Assembly (NCBI RefSeq): GCF_001522545.3
Contig: NC_031776.1
Location: 25,617,634 to 25,681,633 of the forward strand
Direction of reading: 5' to 3'
Source of the DNA: Parus major
Lineage: Eukaryota > Chordata > Aves > Passeriformes > Paridae
Length of the DNA stretch: 64,000 bases
Part shown: positions 53,265 to 64,000 of the stretch, piece by piece
Layout: every line of letters starts with the position of its first letter
Position numbering within the stretch: the first letter of the stretch is position 1
Notes under the pieces: generated by a model
Seen by the model: the letters and a program-made list of their open reading frames with translations, nothing else
Told to the model about the DNA's origin: nothing
Database searches by the model: none
Position numbers and translations under genes: made by a program

Positions 53265-53822
53265 GTTCTGCTGTATCTGTTGTGGGCAGAAGAAAATTAT
53301 TCTGCCCCTGTACTCCACTCTGGTGAGGCCCTACCTGCAGTCTGCATCCAGCTCTGGAGCCCCTAGCATAAGAAGGACATGGACTTGTTGAAGAATCCTG
53401 AGGAGGGTCACAAAAATGAGCAGAGGGCTGGAATACCTCTCCTGTGAAGACAGACTGAGAGAGCTGGGGTTCTTCAGATTGCAGAAGAGAAGGTTTACAG
53501 TGCCTAAAATGGCCTACAAGAGAGTTGGAGAGGGACTTTTTACAAGGGCATTTAGTGATAGCCAAAGAGTGATGGCTTTAATCTGAATGAGGATAGGCTT
53601 AGATGAGCTGTAAGGCACAAATTCTTTACTGTGAGGGTGGTGAGGTAGTGGAACAGGTTGCCCACTGATGTTCTGGATGCCTCATCCCTGGAAGTGTTCA
53701 AGGCCAGATTAACGGGACTTTGAGCAACCTGGTCTAGGGGAAGATATCCCTACCCATATCAGGGGGCTTGGAACTAAATGATCTTTAAAGTCCCTTCCAA
53801 ACCAAACCATTCTATGAGTCCA
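53265..53822 (+). mobile_element. CR1 LINE, 3' end (5'-truncated)
   Basis: Blocks in CR1 order are 'ctggtgaggccctacctgca', 'tctgcatccagctctggagc', 'gaagacagactgagagagct' and 'ggggttcttcagattgcag'. They are followed by '..aaattctttactgtgagggt', 'ggtgaggtagtggaacaggt', 'ggaagtgttcaaggccagat' and the tail '..ccattctatgagtc'. It is more diverged than the copy at 1120-1607. The beginning corresponds to the end of ORF2 and the start of the CR1 3' UTR; no intact reverse transcriptase frame is present. Confidence 0.92.
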
Positions 53823-56800
53823 TGAAAGTAAAAGTAAACACATCCAGCAAAACAGGAAAAAAAGGTAAGAAGGAAACTGATTTGATTTCCCTAGGTCAGA
53901 CCAAGGAAGACCCAGGTGAAAGCTATGATTGATGATGCACCTCTCCTCAGAAAAGATCAGCCCTCACAGGTTCTGTGCATTTGTAGTTCTGCCCTGGCCC
54001 AAATGCAATCATTGAACCTAACCGCCAGGCCCCAGGGGAGGCATTTCTCTACCTAAGGACACCTCCCCAGAATCTGTGTACTGCTGCTCTTTCTCATTTT
54101 GGACCTGCTTTTGGAGAGGGTTCGCCTCTCTGTGTGCTCTCCTGCAGTCTGGCCTTTGAAATCAGGCTACAGCACAGCCATTTTAGGGCTGCAGCTCGTG
54201 CTGCCTCACTGCCTTCCTCCAGCTGGTAAGTGTGCTCAGTGCCTGTTATTTTTATCTTGAGCTTTTGCTTTGTTTTTGAGGATAATTACACATTATTGCT
54301 GCAATATGTTATAATAAGTGCTATGAAGATGACTATTGTATCCAAGGGGAAAGAAGATGTGGCTGGGGAGCAAACTTAAACCTATGTGTCAGCAAAACAA
54401 ACACGTTGTGTTTGGGCTGTGTCAGTCAAGTGGCACCAAAGTGGCGTTTAGGTTTTGCCCAAGTGGAAGCTGCTGGACTCATCTCGCCCCTCTTCACTTT
54501 GCTGGCTGGAGTGGCTCGTGCCCGTTTCTGCAGAGGAGTTTGTGAGGAGCTGTGGAAGAGCTGCAGCAGCTGCACTTTTCCTGCAGCTGGAGCTGAGCTC
54601 CTCACCCGGTGATGGGGGAGCTGCAGTGCAGGGCAGTGCAGCAGGAGCGAGGTAGGAGAGTTGGGTGCTTTATCCATTTGAAGATAAATGGTTATAAATA
54701 ATACTGCATTTGGCTTCTGTGAGCTGAAGCAGACTGGGCTCTTGGACTTTTGGACCCCCATGTGCCATATCCTATTCACTATATCCTCTGCAATCTCATT
54801 TGGTCTCGTATGGCCTGGTTTTGGGTCAGATTTTGGAACTGATCCTCAGCTGTTGGGACTCCAAGGTTATCAAAAATCAGGACTTTATAAATTAAGGCCT
54901 TGGGCTCTTGTGAAAGGAAACAAACAATGTTATCTGTCTTAATGAGAGTCGTGTATGTGTATTTTGTATCCAATTGTGTGCATTATCTTTAGCAGTGATA
55001 CTTCTTAAGACCATATAATTTATGAGGTGGTTATCAGTGACTCATAAGTATTTATTTATGTCTTATATGCATTGTGTATGTTTGGCTTGATCAGGGTGGC
55101 ATGTTTGCATGGGTGAGCACCTGTAAACACACAGACAATAAACACAAGGCTTTATCTAAGCAAATTGTCTTCTGCCATGTTAATGCTCCTGTAATACAAT
55201 TTATTATGGGGGATCCTGATGAGAGATTGGAGGTAATGCAGTGTAGCTACTGACTATTTTGAGTAGATTTCTTGTCTCTTGTGTACCTGATTCTTGGTAA
55301 TTAAGCTGTCTTGCATTCAGTATGAGGTATGTAGGTGTCCTTGTGATGGCTGAAGAGAGGCAGCCTGTTCTCAGATGTGGCTCTGCTCTAGCCTGCTCCA
55401 CATCCATGAGAGTGCAGCAAACCACTTTTGCTCAACTTGTGTTTTGAAATAGTTCAGAAACTGGTTTGGTCTTTAGCACAGTTTGGAGCAACCTTGAGGC
55501 TACCTTTAGGACAGCTGCCAGAGGTCCCCAGTGTAAAAGCTGAGGTAGGGCTGGAATACCATAGTGCCCTGACCACTTGTCTTGTATTTGGCCACGTTTC
55601 CTATACTGGGAGCTTTTGGGTGGCACTTGAGCAGAGTGGAACCCATCTAAGTCTCTGTGCTGAGTGTTTCTTATTAAGTACGTGATAGGCACAGAGATGC
55701 AGGATTTAAACCAGCTCTGTTTCTTTTAGCTGTGTACCACAGTGGTTGAATCACTGTGTTAACAGTGCGTGACAATGAATCAAGCCCTATATTTCATTTT
55801 ATGGGTGGGTTCCACTTACTTTGTTCTCATTTTCTCCTCCCCTCCTTTTGACAATTTAGACATGTGCATCTTGGAGAACATTGCTCCTAGGCTGTACCCC
55901 CTCGAATGGGGTTACTGCATCAAACAGGGAAAGTAATGCTGTGTTTAAGTTCTGCCCTAAATGAAAGCTTTTTCTACTTTGCATGCTGCAAATAGACTTT
56001 TAATTATGGGGAGCACATGCTGTAAATGCACTCCAGGATTTGATTCCATCCTTTGTTTGTTAAGCTTGTGGATGTGCCAGCTCTCAGAGTAATCTTTTTC
56101 TTCAACATCACCAGTTACCATCCTGTTAGCAGATAAAGCAACAAAAGGAATGGCAAACCAGTCCTTGTGCTGATGGCCAGCAGTTTGCTGTCTCTGGTAG
56201 ACTTTCTTGAGGTGATATTGAATGTTAAAACAATTCAGATGTAACAATTCAGATGCGCTCTGTTATTTGCTTGGTTTAAAAAGCTGTTGATGGTAATGTA
56301 GGGCCAGATTCAGTTATTCACACCTGTGGAAAGCAGGTTCAAAATCCTACAAATTTGGAATTCCCCAGTCAATTACAGTCAAAAGCAGACTTCAAAACTG
56401 TAAAGAGCAAAGCCTGTAGTACTTTTGGTGCAGTATCAGAGCCTTAGCCGAAGGTGCTATTACTCCATGAGCTGTTCAGTTGCACCCATTTGTACCAGGT
56501 GTGAGTTTATCATGTTGGCTTGTAGACAAACCCCTTGCTTTAGATCAGTCAGCAGTCAGGCTCCTGGTGCTCTGTGTATTTCTGTAGCTGGTGATAGCTA
56601 TTGTTCTTTTCTGCACTATGTTCACGGCATCAGGCATTATGACTCATGTCATAACACCATTGTGAGCCATTTGTTTAATAATGCAGCATCCGTGTTGTGT
56701 CACTCTAGCAATGTTCTTAATTCTTTCTATTATTAACATCTGTTTTGAAGTGTTTATACTTGTAATTTAGCTTTTCAAATTCTCACTGGATATAAGCTGG

Positions 56801-57339
56801 TGCAAAAGGAAAACGTTAATAAACACATCTAAGAGAATCTGATACTTTATTTGCTATACCTGATCAGAAAACCAAGAAGCATATTTGTTTAGGACTTTTT
56901 TTGGTTTGCAATAAATGGTTATGCAGGTTTCTTCAGCACCTACAAAGGAAAATGCAGGTGCTACTTTTTTCTGTTTTTGTTTTTTTACTCCTGTCAGACT
57001 AGCTGGATTTTAATTATTAATTTTATCTTTTAATTTGACAAAGCAGATGCTATAAAAAAAGTTAGCTTGCCTTTTTCCAGTCGGGAAAATTAGTAATTTG
57101 TTAGAGTGGTGGCATTTTAGACAGGGCTGTATCTACATCCTATCTGTAGATCTTTGAAGCTGTTTGTGCATCACTGGCACTGTGCAGAATGTGAAGAACC
57201 TCTGTGGGTCCTTCCTTTCTGTCTACCAGCAAAAGAGTGGAGAGATCCAGCAGATATTTGGGCAGCAGATCTTCTGTTGAAGCTGTTAGAGTAGAAATGC
57301 TTAACCTATAAACAATTTGGGGTCAGGAAACTTCTGAAA

Positions 57340-57392
57340 AGTTCTTTGTTGCTGTTGTTCTGTTGTTGTGTTGTTATGTTGTTTTTTTTTTT
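57340..57392 (+). repeat. GTT-rich simple repeat and T run
   Basis: Imperfect (GTT)n/(GTTCT) units from about 57345 end in a T run at 57382-57392. Confidence 0.8.
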
Positions 57393-57784
57393 TCCTGATT
57401 GGCTTAGCTTCTGGCAATGTTGTCATACAATGACAACTCAGAGGTGTCTTTCTGGAAAACAGAAAAGTTCTGGAACATAAATGTAGTTCTCTTCTATTAG
57501 GCTGGGATGTCTGCAGTGACCCTTTATTGGGGCTCTGAGTAAATCTTACCATAATTGATAGAAACAGCTTTAAAAGAAAAGCAAAACAGATCATGAAGAA
57601 AAGAAAGAGCTGATAAAGCTTCTAGCATCAAGAGTGTGCATGTTGAAACACTCTCTAATTATATATTTATCCAATCCAGTTAATACTACAGAGCTTGCAA
57701 AAAAAGCCCCATAATTAGGGGTTATGAAAATGTCTACATAGCAATAATATGGCACCTAAATATAGCATCTTTCCTCCTGAAGCA

Positions 57785-57895
57785 CTTTACATCATTTGAG
57801 AACCATGGACTCAATTCACAGCTGGCATTCACAGGTGCAACCTTATTGATTTCAATGGAATAGTGCCATTTTTACCAGGGATGAATTTTGTCATA
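57785..57895 (+). repeat. Probable ancient amniote repeat copy
   Basis: 'ggactcaattcacagctggc', then '..ttattgatttcaatggaat' and 'agtgccatttttaccaggga' matches the same family as 52485-52580 (ggactcaattctcagctggtgtaaat..ccattgacttcaatgg..gatttacacca). The central ATTGATTTCAATGG is nearly self-complementary around TGA.TTCAA. Confidence 0.5.
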
Positions 57896-58689
57896 AATGG
57901 GAGTTTTATCTTAGGGGCTTGTAGGGCTGCCCATCACAATAGTATCTGCATATCTTTTACATCAAATTAGCTGGCAATAACAAAACTTTTAGCAGACTTC
58001 ACAAAGTCTCTGCCACATCTGCCTTCTTATCCTGCAGAAATCTTTTCTTGGGCTAAACTCTCTCATATTTTGTGTCTTTTGGGGATGGGGAGAGAAGAAC
58101 AGCTGATGGTAGTGAAGATGTACAGTGCTTTTTTTGTGGGTAATGTGACCATGGGTTTCATTCAATGTTTCTGCTGGAAGCTGAGTTCACAGTTGTAGTT
58201 TCTGGATTGAGACTATCAGGACTTTGGGACTTGAGCACCCCTAGAGCTCGAACACACGATCCTGTGACTGTAGCAGGACCTGAAATATGTATTGGTCATG
58301 GTGCCCATTACTGATGAAATGACTGCTACATACATACAGTTTAAAAAAATTGTAATGTGAACTTTGTCCAATACCTGGTGAAGTCACTGGGACCAAGGCT
58401 CAATGCACCGTAGTCCCGTGTCATAATATGCCCTGCAGATTTTGGTCTACTTCTCTGCCACTTTGCAGATTATAAAAGTAACTACAAACCTGTCACCTAC
58501 TTCCCTTTAATATGGGAAAGATGGTGTTTCCAGAGTGTGAAGCAAAAAGGTGTATTGGGAGCTTAGAAGGAAAGAAAAATAGTTGGGTTATACTTCAGTT
58601 GTATTTGCCACAGCCTTCCGTGTGAGAAAAATTTGATTAGGCTGAAACTCATCAGCTTGAAGATGAGATGTTGGTGGGGTAGGAGTGAA

Positions 58690-59115
58690 TGCTTCAAGTC
58701 AGAAGGTGGGCAGGGATTGTTTGTTCTGTGGCAGTGTATCAATTAAAATCATTAAATGAAACTAGAAGGAGCCAGGCTCAAAGCAAACAAAAAGAGATGT
58801 TCTCCATGCAACTGGTAGTGGACACAAGGAATTCACTGCCAAAGGTGGTTGTGGAGGCTAAAAGCTTATTAGAGTTCAAAGGATGACTGGACAAGTTTGT
58901 GTAAAGAAATGCATGGAGGATTACTAAGTAGCTAGAAACCACATCTGGCTTAGGAAATACCTTGATCTGAAAATAGCTGGAGGCTAGCAGAAATGTGAGG
59001 GAAATAGCATAAGTGGTTCCCTTGCTTCTGCTGCTTTCTGGCTTGCTCCAGGAGCCAGCTATAGGAGACTTGATGCTTGGCTAGATGGGGCTGGTACGGC
59101 CATTCTTCTGTTTGT
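58690..59115 (+). mobile_element. Ancient CR1/L3-like LINE 3' end
   Basis: 'aaggaattcactgccaaagg' followed by 'tggttgtggaggctaaaagc', '..gagttcaaaggatgactgga' and 'caagtttgtg..tgcatggagg' matches the old amniote CR1/L3-type 3' end (actcactgccacaggatgttgtggaggc..gggttcaaaaagggattggacaaattcatggagg). The end, 'cttggctagatggggctggt' with 'acggccattctt', matches its terminus (ctggctagatggaccttggtctgacccagtatggccattctt). It is heavily mutated and non-coding, and older than the other CR1 copies here. Confidence 0.75.
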
Positions 59116-62100
59116 ACTTGATGTGGCAGCTCTGCCCCTGCAGGTTTCTGCAGCAGGCACATGTGGGTCAGTGCTCTTAGAGGTGTTGTGTGCTCCAGTT
59201 CTCCTCCATTTGTGATTGATAAACTTGGTCCCATGTTGACTGTGAAGGTCTGGGTTCGGAGTCTCTGTGAAATGCATCTGGATGGTGTTTTATGTTGGAA
59301 TACCTGCTTAGTGTGAATGGAAAGGCAAAATCGTGGAGTACTGAAAATCTGTCTTGTTTCCTGTAATAACTGATTTTCCTTTGAGGCTTCTTCTCCAAAA
59401 CTTTATAAGACAGACCCTGTGTAGCTCTGAAAGGATCGAGGAGCTATATAGTTTTATTGTGAAAGAGAATAAATTATATTGAGCAACTCCTACACACACA
59501 TACGGAAGAAAAAATTTCACCTCCTCCCATAATATCAGATTGTTGATATTCTCTGCATAGAACTGTAGGGAATAAACAAATGCATTCATTAACATTTACC
59601 CAGTAAGGTGAACTGAGGACAGAATATCAGTCCAGATATCCAGGCTTATCTCTGAATTTCCTGGATTTTATGGGTTTAAGTCTGACTCTGAACAGGTCTT
59701 AAGGGCATTTTCTTGGTGGATTAGAAGGATCTGTGTTTGGACGGTCCCATCTATAGTACCTATGGGATTGCACAAAGCCCTAGTTTTACTATTTGTATCT
59801 GTTTTAAAATCCTGCTATTCATTTGCCTGAGTCAAACAGCTTTCCAACTAGAATTAGAGTTGGGTACATAGCACGAGGAGAGTACACATCTGGAAAGAGC
59901 TCGAAAGACTCAACCAATGTTTCACAGACAATGTTGGAAAACAAACAAAAACCTCTCTGAAAATGTGGTCTGCAGATGGATCTTTATATTCTCTTCCCCA
60001 TTATTTTAATGGGGAAAATTCATCTTTAACAGGCATTCAGCACAAAAACAGCAGGAAAAGGGCTCAATGGGAGTAATTTTCCAGGATATCTTTCTGTCTG
60101 GGTCAGAGAACAAATTCTCCTGTGCCAAGAGACTCCACTCCTCATGGGGTGGCTGCAGTGTCGGAAATGTCATCATCAGTGTCTTCTGCTGAAACAGTGC
60201 TGGGTGAAGCTGTAAATTTCCTCGGGATATTTCTCCAGTAGCTGGTATGGGGCTCTGCTGTGGGCTCGCCCAGTTTGCCACAGAAAGCGTCGCGTGGCTC
60301 GGGCGGCCAATCCCAGCTCCAAAGATGGTGTGCTTGTTGCAAGCTCGTGCCAAGCCATCTGTAAGATTTGTCAGATAAATGTGACTAGCGAAGTGGCACT
60401 CGTGAGCAGATGAAGGGAAATTCCCTAGGGGATTCTTTATTCGCTCATCATTAGCAGGAGAGGCAGTGGGAAAATTCATTGTTTAGCTGTTCAAAACACT
60501 GGTGAACATTTGATACTGAATAATCTTTAAATCTTTGTTGGGGGATGTCAATCGTGTCTTGAGCAGCCCAGACTGTGCTGGAGGCGGAGTATCATGTTCT
60601 GCATGTCGCGCTCACCTTCAAGAAGAATACAGATATTGCAGCTCCTCAATTTTGTATTTCACCTCAAAACCACCTCCCCTCCCTGAGGTAGCTTTATTTA
60701 AAATGAGCTGAGGCATGGAACAGCCTAGAGGTGCATTACTGCTGTTTACCTGTGTGTGTCTCTGATCCTAAATGGAAAATAAAATCTGTCCCTGCTGTGA
60801 GAAGGTACTGCCCATTTGCTAAATGAAACTGGCTTGCAGGCTTTTTTGGTGGCAGCTTTGCAGTGAGGACTAAATCTCATTTGTTCCAGTCAGGAGGCTG
60901 ACTTAGATGTGATGTTTCACAGAATAAACTTACTGGGCTCTGCCACTGGTATTTTGTGAAGTAAAGTGAGCCCACTCTCCATGCTGATGAAAAACGTCAT
61001 CTGTCTCACATGTTCTCTGTAGAACTCCTTTTGTGCAACTCACTTTGCTGTACCAAAGAGATTTTTTTTAGTCTTATAAGTGATTAAGCTCCAAGCCAAA
61101 ATATTTTAGACAAAGCCCTAGGTTCTTTACCATTTTTATGGTGGAACCAGGATGCTTTATGACATCCGTGTGCTGACAAGGGTATACGTAGCACAATGTA
61201 TTCTGCTTTCATTGTTATCAGCCCTATTATTCATTCCAATTCTATGTACACTTACATTTAAACAGGAGCTTGGAAATTAATGGAAATATCATCTGCTTGA
61301 AAGCTACAAAGTTGTAGTTGCACTCATTGAGGTCTTTTGCTCCCAAAGAGGATTTGGAGAGGGTACTAAGCTGGTGTTTGGGGAGTAGGAGAGGGCGTTG
61401 CAGGATCCGACTGAGAACACTCTGTGATTCTGTGAGATTCCCAGCTCCACAAACTCTAGCATGGCTGGAGAGCAGCACAGGTTTCATCTTCAGGGAGGTT
61501 GACTTAGTGGAGAGCTGGTGAAGAGCACGTGGAGAGAAAGGTGGCCTTCTACTGAACCCCCTAAGACCATTCCCCCAAAGGCTTGCTGGTGTAAGGTACT
61601 GTAAAAGATTAAGATTCCATCACTTCTTCCTGTAAGTCAAGATGAAAATCAATAACAAACAATCCATGACACCATTGTATCACAGTAAGGGTCCCATATC
61701 CACATTCAGCATCTTCACTGTGTGAGCAGATTTGAAAAAGCTGAACCCCTTTGCAGCTCCACCTGGCTTGAGGGAGATGTGAAGCAGCATCTGACTTTAA
61801 ATGGTAGTATGTGAAATGTAAAGGCTATCACTAAATCTTGATGAGTGAATAGGTAGTTTTTCAAATGCAGCAGGTCTCATCAGTGAAAAATTTGTGAATT
61901 TGAGTTGGAGCGGATAGCTAGAAAAATGCTCTAGACCTTGCTTCAATTTTTTCTGTAAATAGATGAACTTCTGTTGACTCCAATACAATTGTCATTGCTT
62001 GCTCGCATGACATCGGTCTTTTTTATTACAAAGGAAAAAGTCACCTCACAAGAGACCTTTGATGTTTTAATGTGTCCTGGCATATCGATGGATACATCCA

Positions 62101-62124
62101 GTGGAGAAGAACAATCTGGGACAC

Positions 62125-62295
62125 TTGGTCTGCATTTGTGCTTTGCTGGAGATTTGCTATGTAACCTCGAGCAAATCTATTAATCTCCCAGTACCTCAAT
62201 TCCCCAAATGCAAAATGGAGATAATAAAACATAACTCCCTTAGCAGGGTAAACACATTAAAAAATGCACTTAAAAGCAGTTGGGTACTAGGTTAA
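62125..62295 (+). mobile_element. MIR SINE
   Basis: 'ggagatttgctatgtaacct' then 'cgagcaaatctattaatctc', 'ccagtacctcaattccccaa' and 'atgcaaaatggagataataa' follows the MIR core and 3' region (agctgtgtgaccttgggcaagttacttaacctctctgtgcctcagtttcctcatctgtaaaatggggataata). Identity is obvious despite substitutions. The further 3' part is weaker and the 5' tRNA-like part is not clear. Confidence 0.85.
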
Positions 62296-64000
62296 TGGAG
62301 ACCTATATCTTGTGGGGAAGATTTGTTGTATTATAAATAATACATCTTCACAATTATTCCACTTAGTCTGCCTTGAAGCCTTCAAAGACATACCACGCAA
62401 ATGTTTACTGGCAGCATGTTTCCCCCCTTTTATTGGCCAACAACATGTTTAGACCAGACTTTGCTGTGGCAAAGTATTTCAGCACATTGCACATGGCAAA
62501 TGGCTCTTTTACTGTAAAAGTAGATTTTAATTTCTTTTAGAGAATACCCCAAATAATGCTGTACTCAGCAAAGGCCTGTGCACCTGGAATAGCTGTCTCT
62601 GAGCAGATTTTCCTTGCAAAATGTTCAGCATGCTTCTGCCTAGAGCTTTCAACAGAAACGGAAAATGAAGGAGATGTGGTGGGTACCAAGGACAAACTCT
62701 TTAAGGGTGAGTTAACTTTGCAGACCACCTGAAAGAACTTGGGTATGTCTCAAGTCAGCTAAGCAGTGCTGGTGCCAGAATGTCCCAGACAAAAAGGCCA
62801 GTGTTGCAGAGCATGGTTGAATTGCCTAGGGTACAAAGTGGGGGTCTGGGGGACTCCACTGCAGTGTTAGTGCACAGGAGCTATTCAAGCCTTTAGACCA
62901 CCCACTGTTTTAGCAGTGTTACTTAGCTTCCCTGGACTCTGTAATTGCTCTTGTCACATTGCTGAGGATAATGTAGAAATATTGCAAGCATTTGCCTTGA
63001 ACTTGAGTGTTGAAGCTTATGTAAGGGGGGAAAAAAAAGCTACACAGAATGAAATGAAGGGTGTGATTCTTATCCCACTTCTTGTTTTACACTGGTTTTC
63101 CCGCTGGAGTAATTCCTCTTTAACGATGTAATATGTTTAGAAGAAGACCTCTGTATGATTGTGAAACATCTTTGCCTGCCTAAAATAGGGGTGTTATGAG
63201 GGTATTTTGAGGAAAGCAGAATTGGCATGGAATTGGCATTTGCTTCAGTTAGGATTTTTTTTTTCCCCCTGATACAGTGAAAGGCCAGTGTGGTGTGAAG
63301 AAGAGGGAGAGCTTTGTTTATGTAATCAGGACGTCAAATAGAGAATTGCATTTTCTCAGGTGCCCTTCTTGTGGGGATGCTCCCTAAGAGCTGAGGATGG
63401 CAGAGGTGTGCTGTCACACCCTACCTCAGGCTGCTGGAGATGGGGAGCTGGATTTGCTAGTGTGTGAGACCTGTCATGTACCTGCTTCCCAGATGGAGGG
63501 GGCTGGTGTAATAAACCTGTGGTAGCTGTGGTGATGCAGTTAATCCCAGGTCTGTGTCTGCTGCAGAGGTTGGGAGGTGTCATGAGAAAGGCTAGGCACC
63601 AGGAGAGTTTGCTTTTAACCTCTGCCCCAAAGTACAGGAACTATAGAATTGAGGGTTTTTTTTGATACCTGCAGTGTAATGCTTTTGGATAAGAGGCACC
63701 ATAGAAGAATAGCAGCAGTGCAAAAATATGAAGGACCCTAAGAAGAACACCCTGAAATAAGGAATAGATGAGAGGAAAGGTAGCCCTGCAGAGGAGCTTC
63801 CACACTTGCCAGTAGCCCCTGACAGTTCTCCTGATCTGCTGCTAACAGAATCCACAGCAAATGTTTATTTAACCTCTGGCAAGCATCTATTCATTGGGTA
63901 AGACTAAAATGTTGATCTCATGCTTGGGAGGAGCTTGGGAACAGCGAGTACACGCCACTTGACTGTGCTTCAGGCACGGCTGGCCAGTCCCTCCAGCAGG

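Larger units (their letters stand above)
49491..64000. other. Downstream intergenic region, no gene recognised
   Basis: About 14.5 kb with no supportable coding gene. It contains one CR1, one old CR1/L3-like LINE, one MIR and faint ancient repeat copies (listed separately), with minor simple repeats: poly-A at about 52740-52750 and a GTT-rich patch at 57345-57390. Long AT-rich unique stretches remain unexplained. GLI2 would be expected further on if mammalian synteny holds. Confidence 0.6.

Noticed and set aside
54540..54655. CTGCAG/GAGCTG-rich patch
   Set aside because: Looks like a short low-complexity stretch. There is no clear period or dyad long enough to report as an element.
61395..61445. 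Possible CR1 tail ('ctctgtgattctgtgagatt')
   Set aside because: Only the terminal-repeat-like words match. The preceding sequence does not follow the CR1 body.

Overview
This is a 64 kb piece of a bird nuclear genome carrying two complete protein-coding genes, both on the + strand: RALB (Ral-B small GTPase) and INHBB (inhibin/activin beta-B precursor). The bird assignment rests on near-consensus CR1 LINE 3' ends, the short introns and intergenic spaces, the near absence of other young repeats, and the two proteins. Only ancient SINE/LINE debris (MIR, an old CR1/L3-like copy) accompanies the CR1s. I cannot name the species from sequence alone. The adjacent, same-strand RALB-INHBB order is, to my knowledge, also that of human 2q14, where GLI2 follows INHBB. 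GLI2 is not visible here.

Layout. 1-1100: AT-rich DNA with no gene I recognise. 1120-1607: a CR1 3' end. 1620-2420: a CpG island with GC boxes, an inverted CCAAT box and an E-box, holding the non-coding first exon of RALB (donor at 1988/1989). RALB then has a 14 kb first intron and four coding exons (15988-16101, 17215-17423, 20016-20193, 22154-22273) that join in frame to 206 codons plus stop. A long 3' UTR follows, with several poly(A) signals up to about 26.6 kb. 26.6-40.9 kb is non-coding, with one CR1 fragment, one probable ancient repeat copy and several stretches that look like conserved non-coding DNA. 40.9-44.5 kb is a large CpG island interrupted by a 362-base run of N (41039-41400). 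It contains the INHBB promoter region, upstream AUGs and exon 1 (43614-44016). Intron 1 begins with a strongly pyrimidine-biased kilobase. Exon 2 (46666-47441) encodes the rest of the prodomain, the furin site and the nine-cysteine mature activin beta-B. The INHBB 3' UTR holds GA and CA microsatellites and ends near 49.44 kb. 49.5-64 kb is non-coding, with a CR1, an ancient CR1/L3-like LINE, a MIR SINE and degraded copies of what looks like an amniote-wide repeat.

The two genes are not known to act in one pathway; they are syntenic neighbours. RALB is a housekeeping-type signalling GTPase (exocyst, TBK1). INHBB is a secreted TGF-beta family subunit with tissue-restricted expression, which fits the large amount of unexplained, possibly regulatory DNA around it. 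I found no sign of a new multi-gene system, CRISPR array, tRNA or rRNA. The items most worth checking are candidate regulatory elements, small palindromes and repeats.
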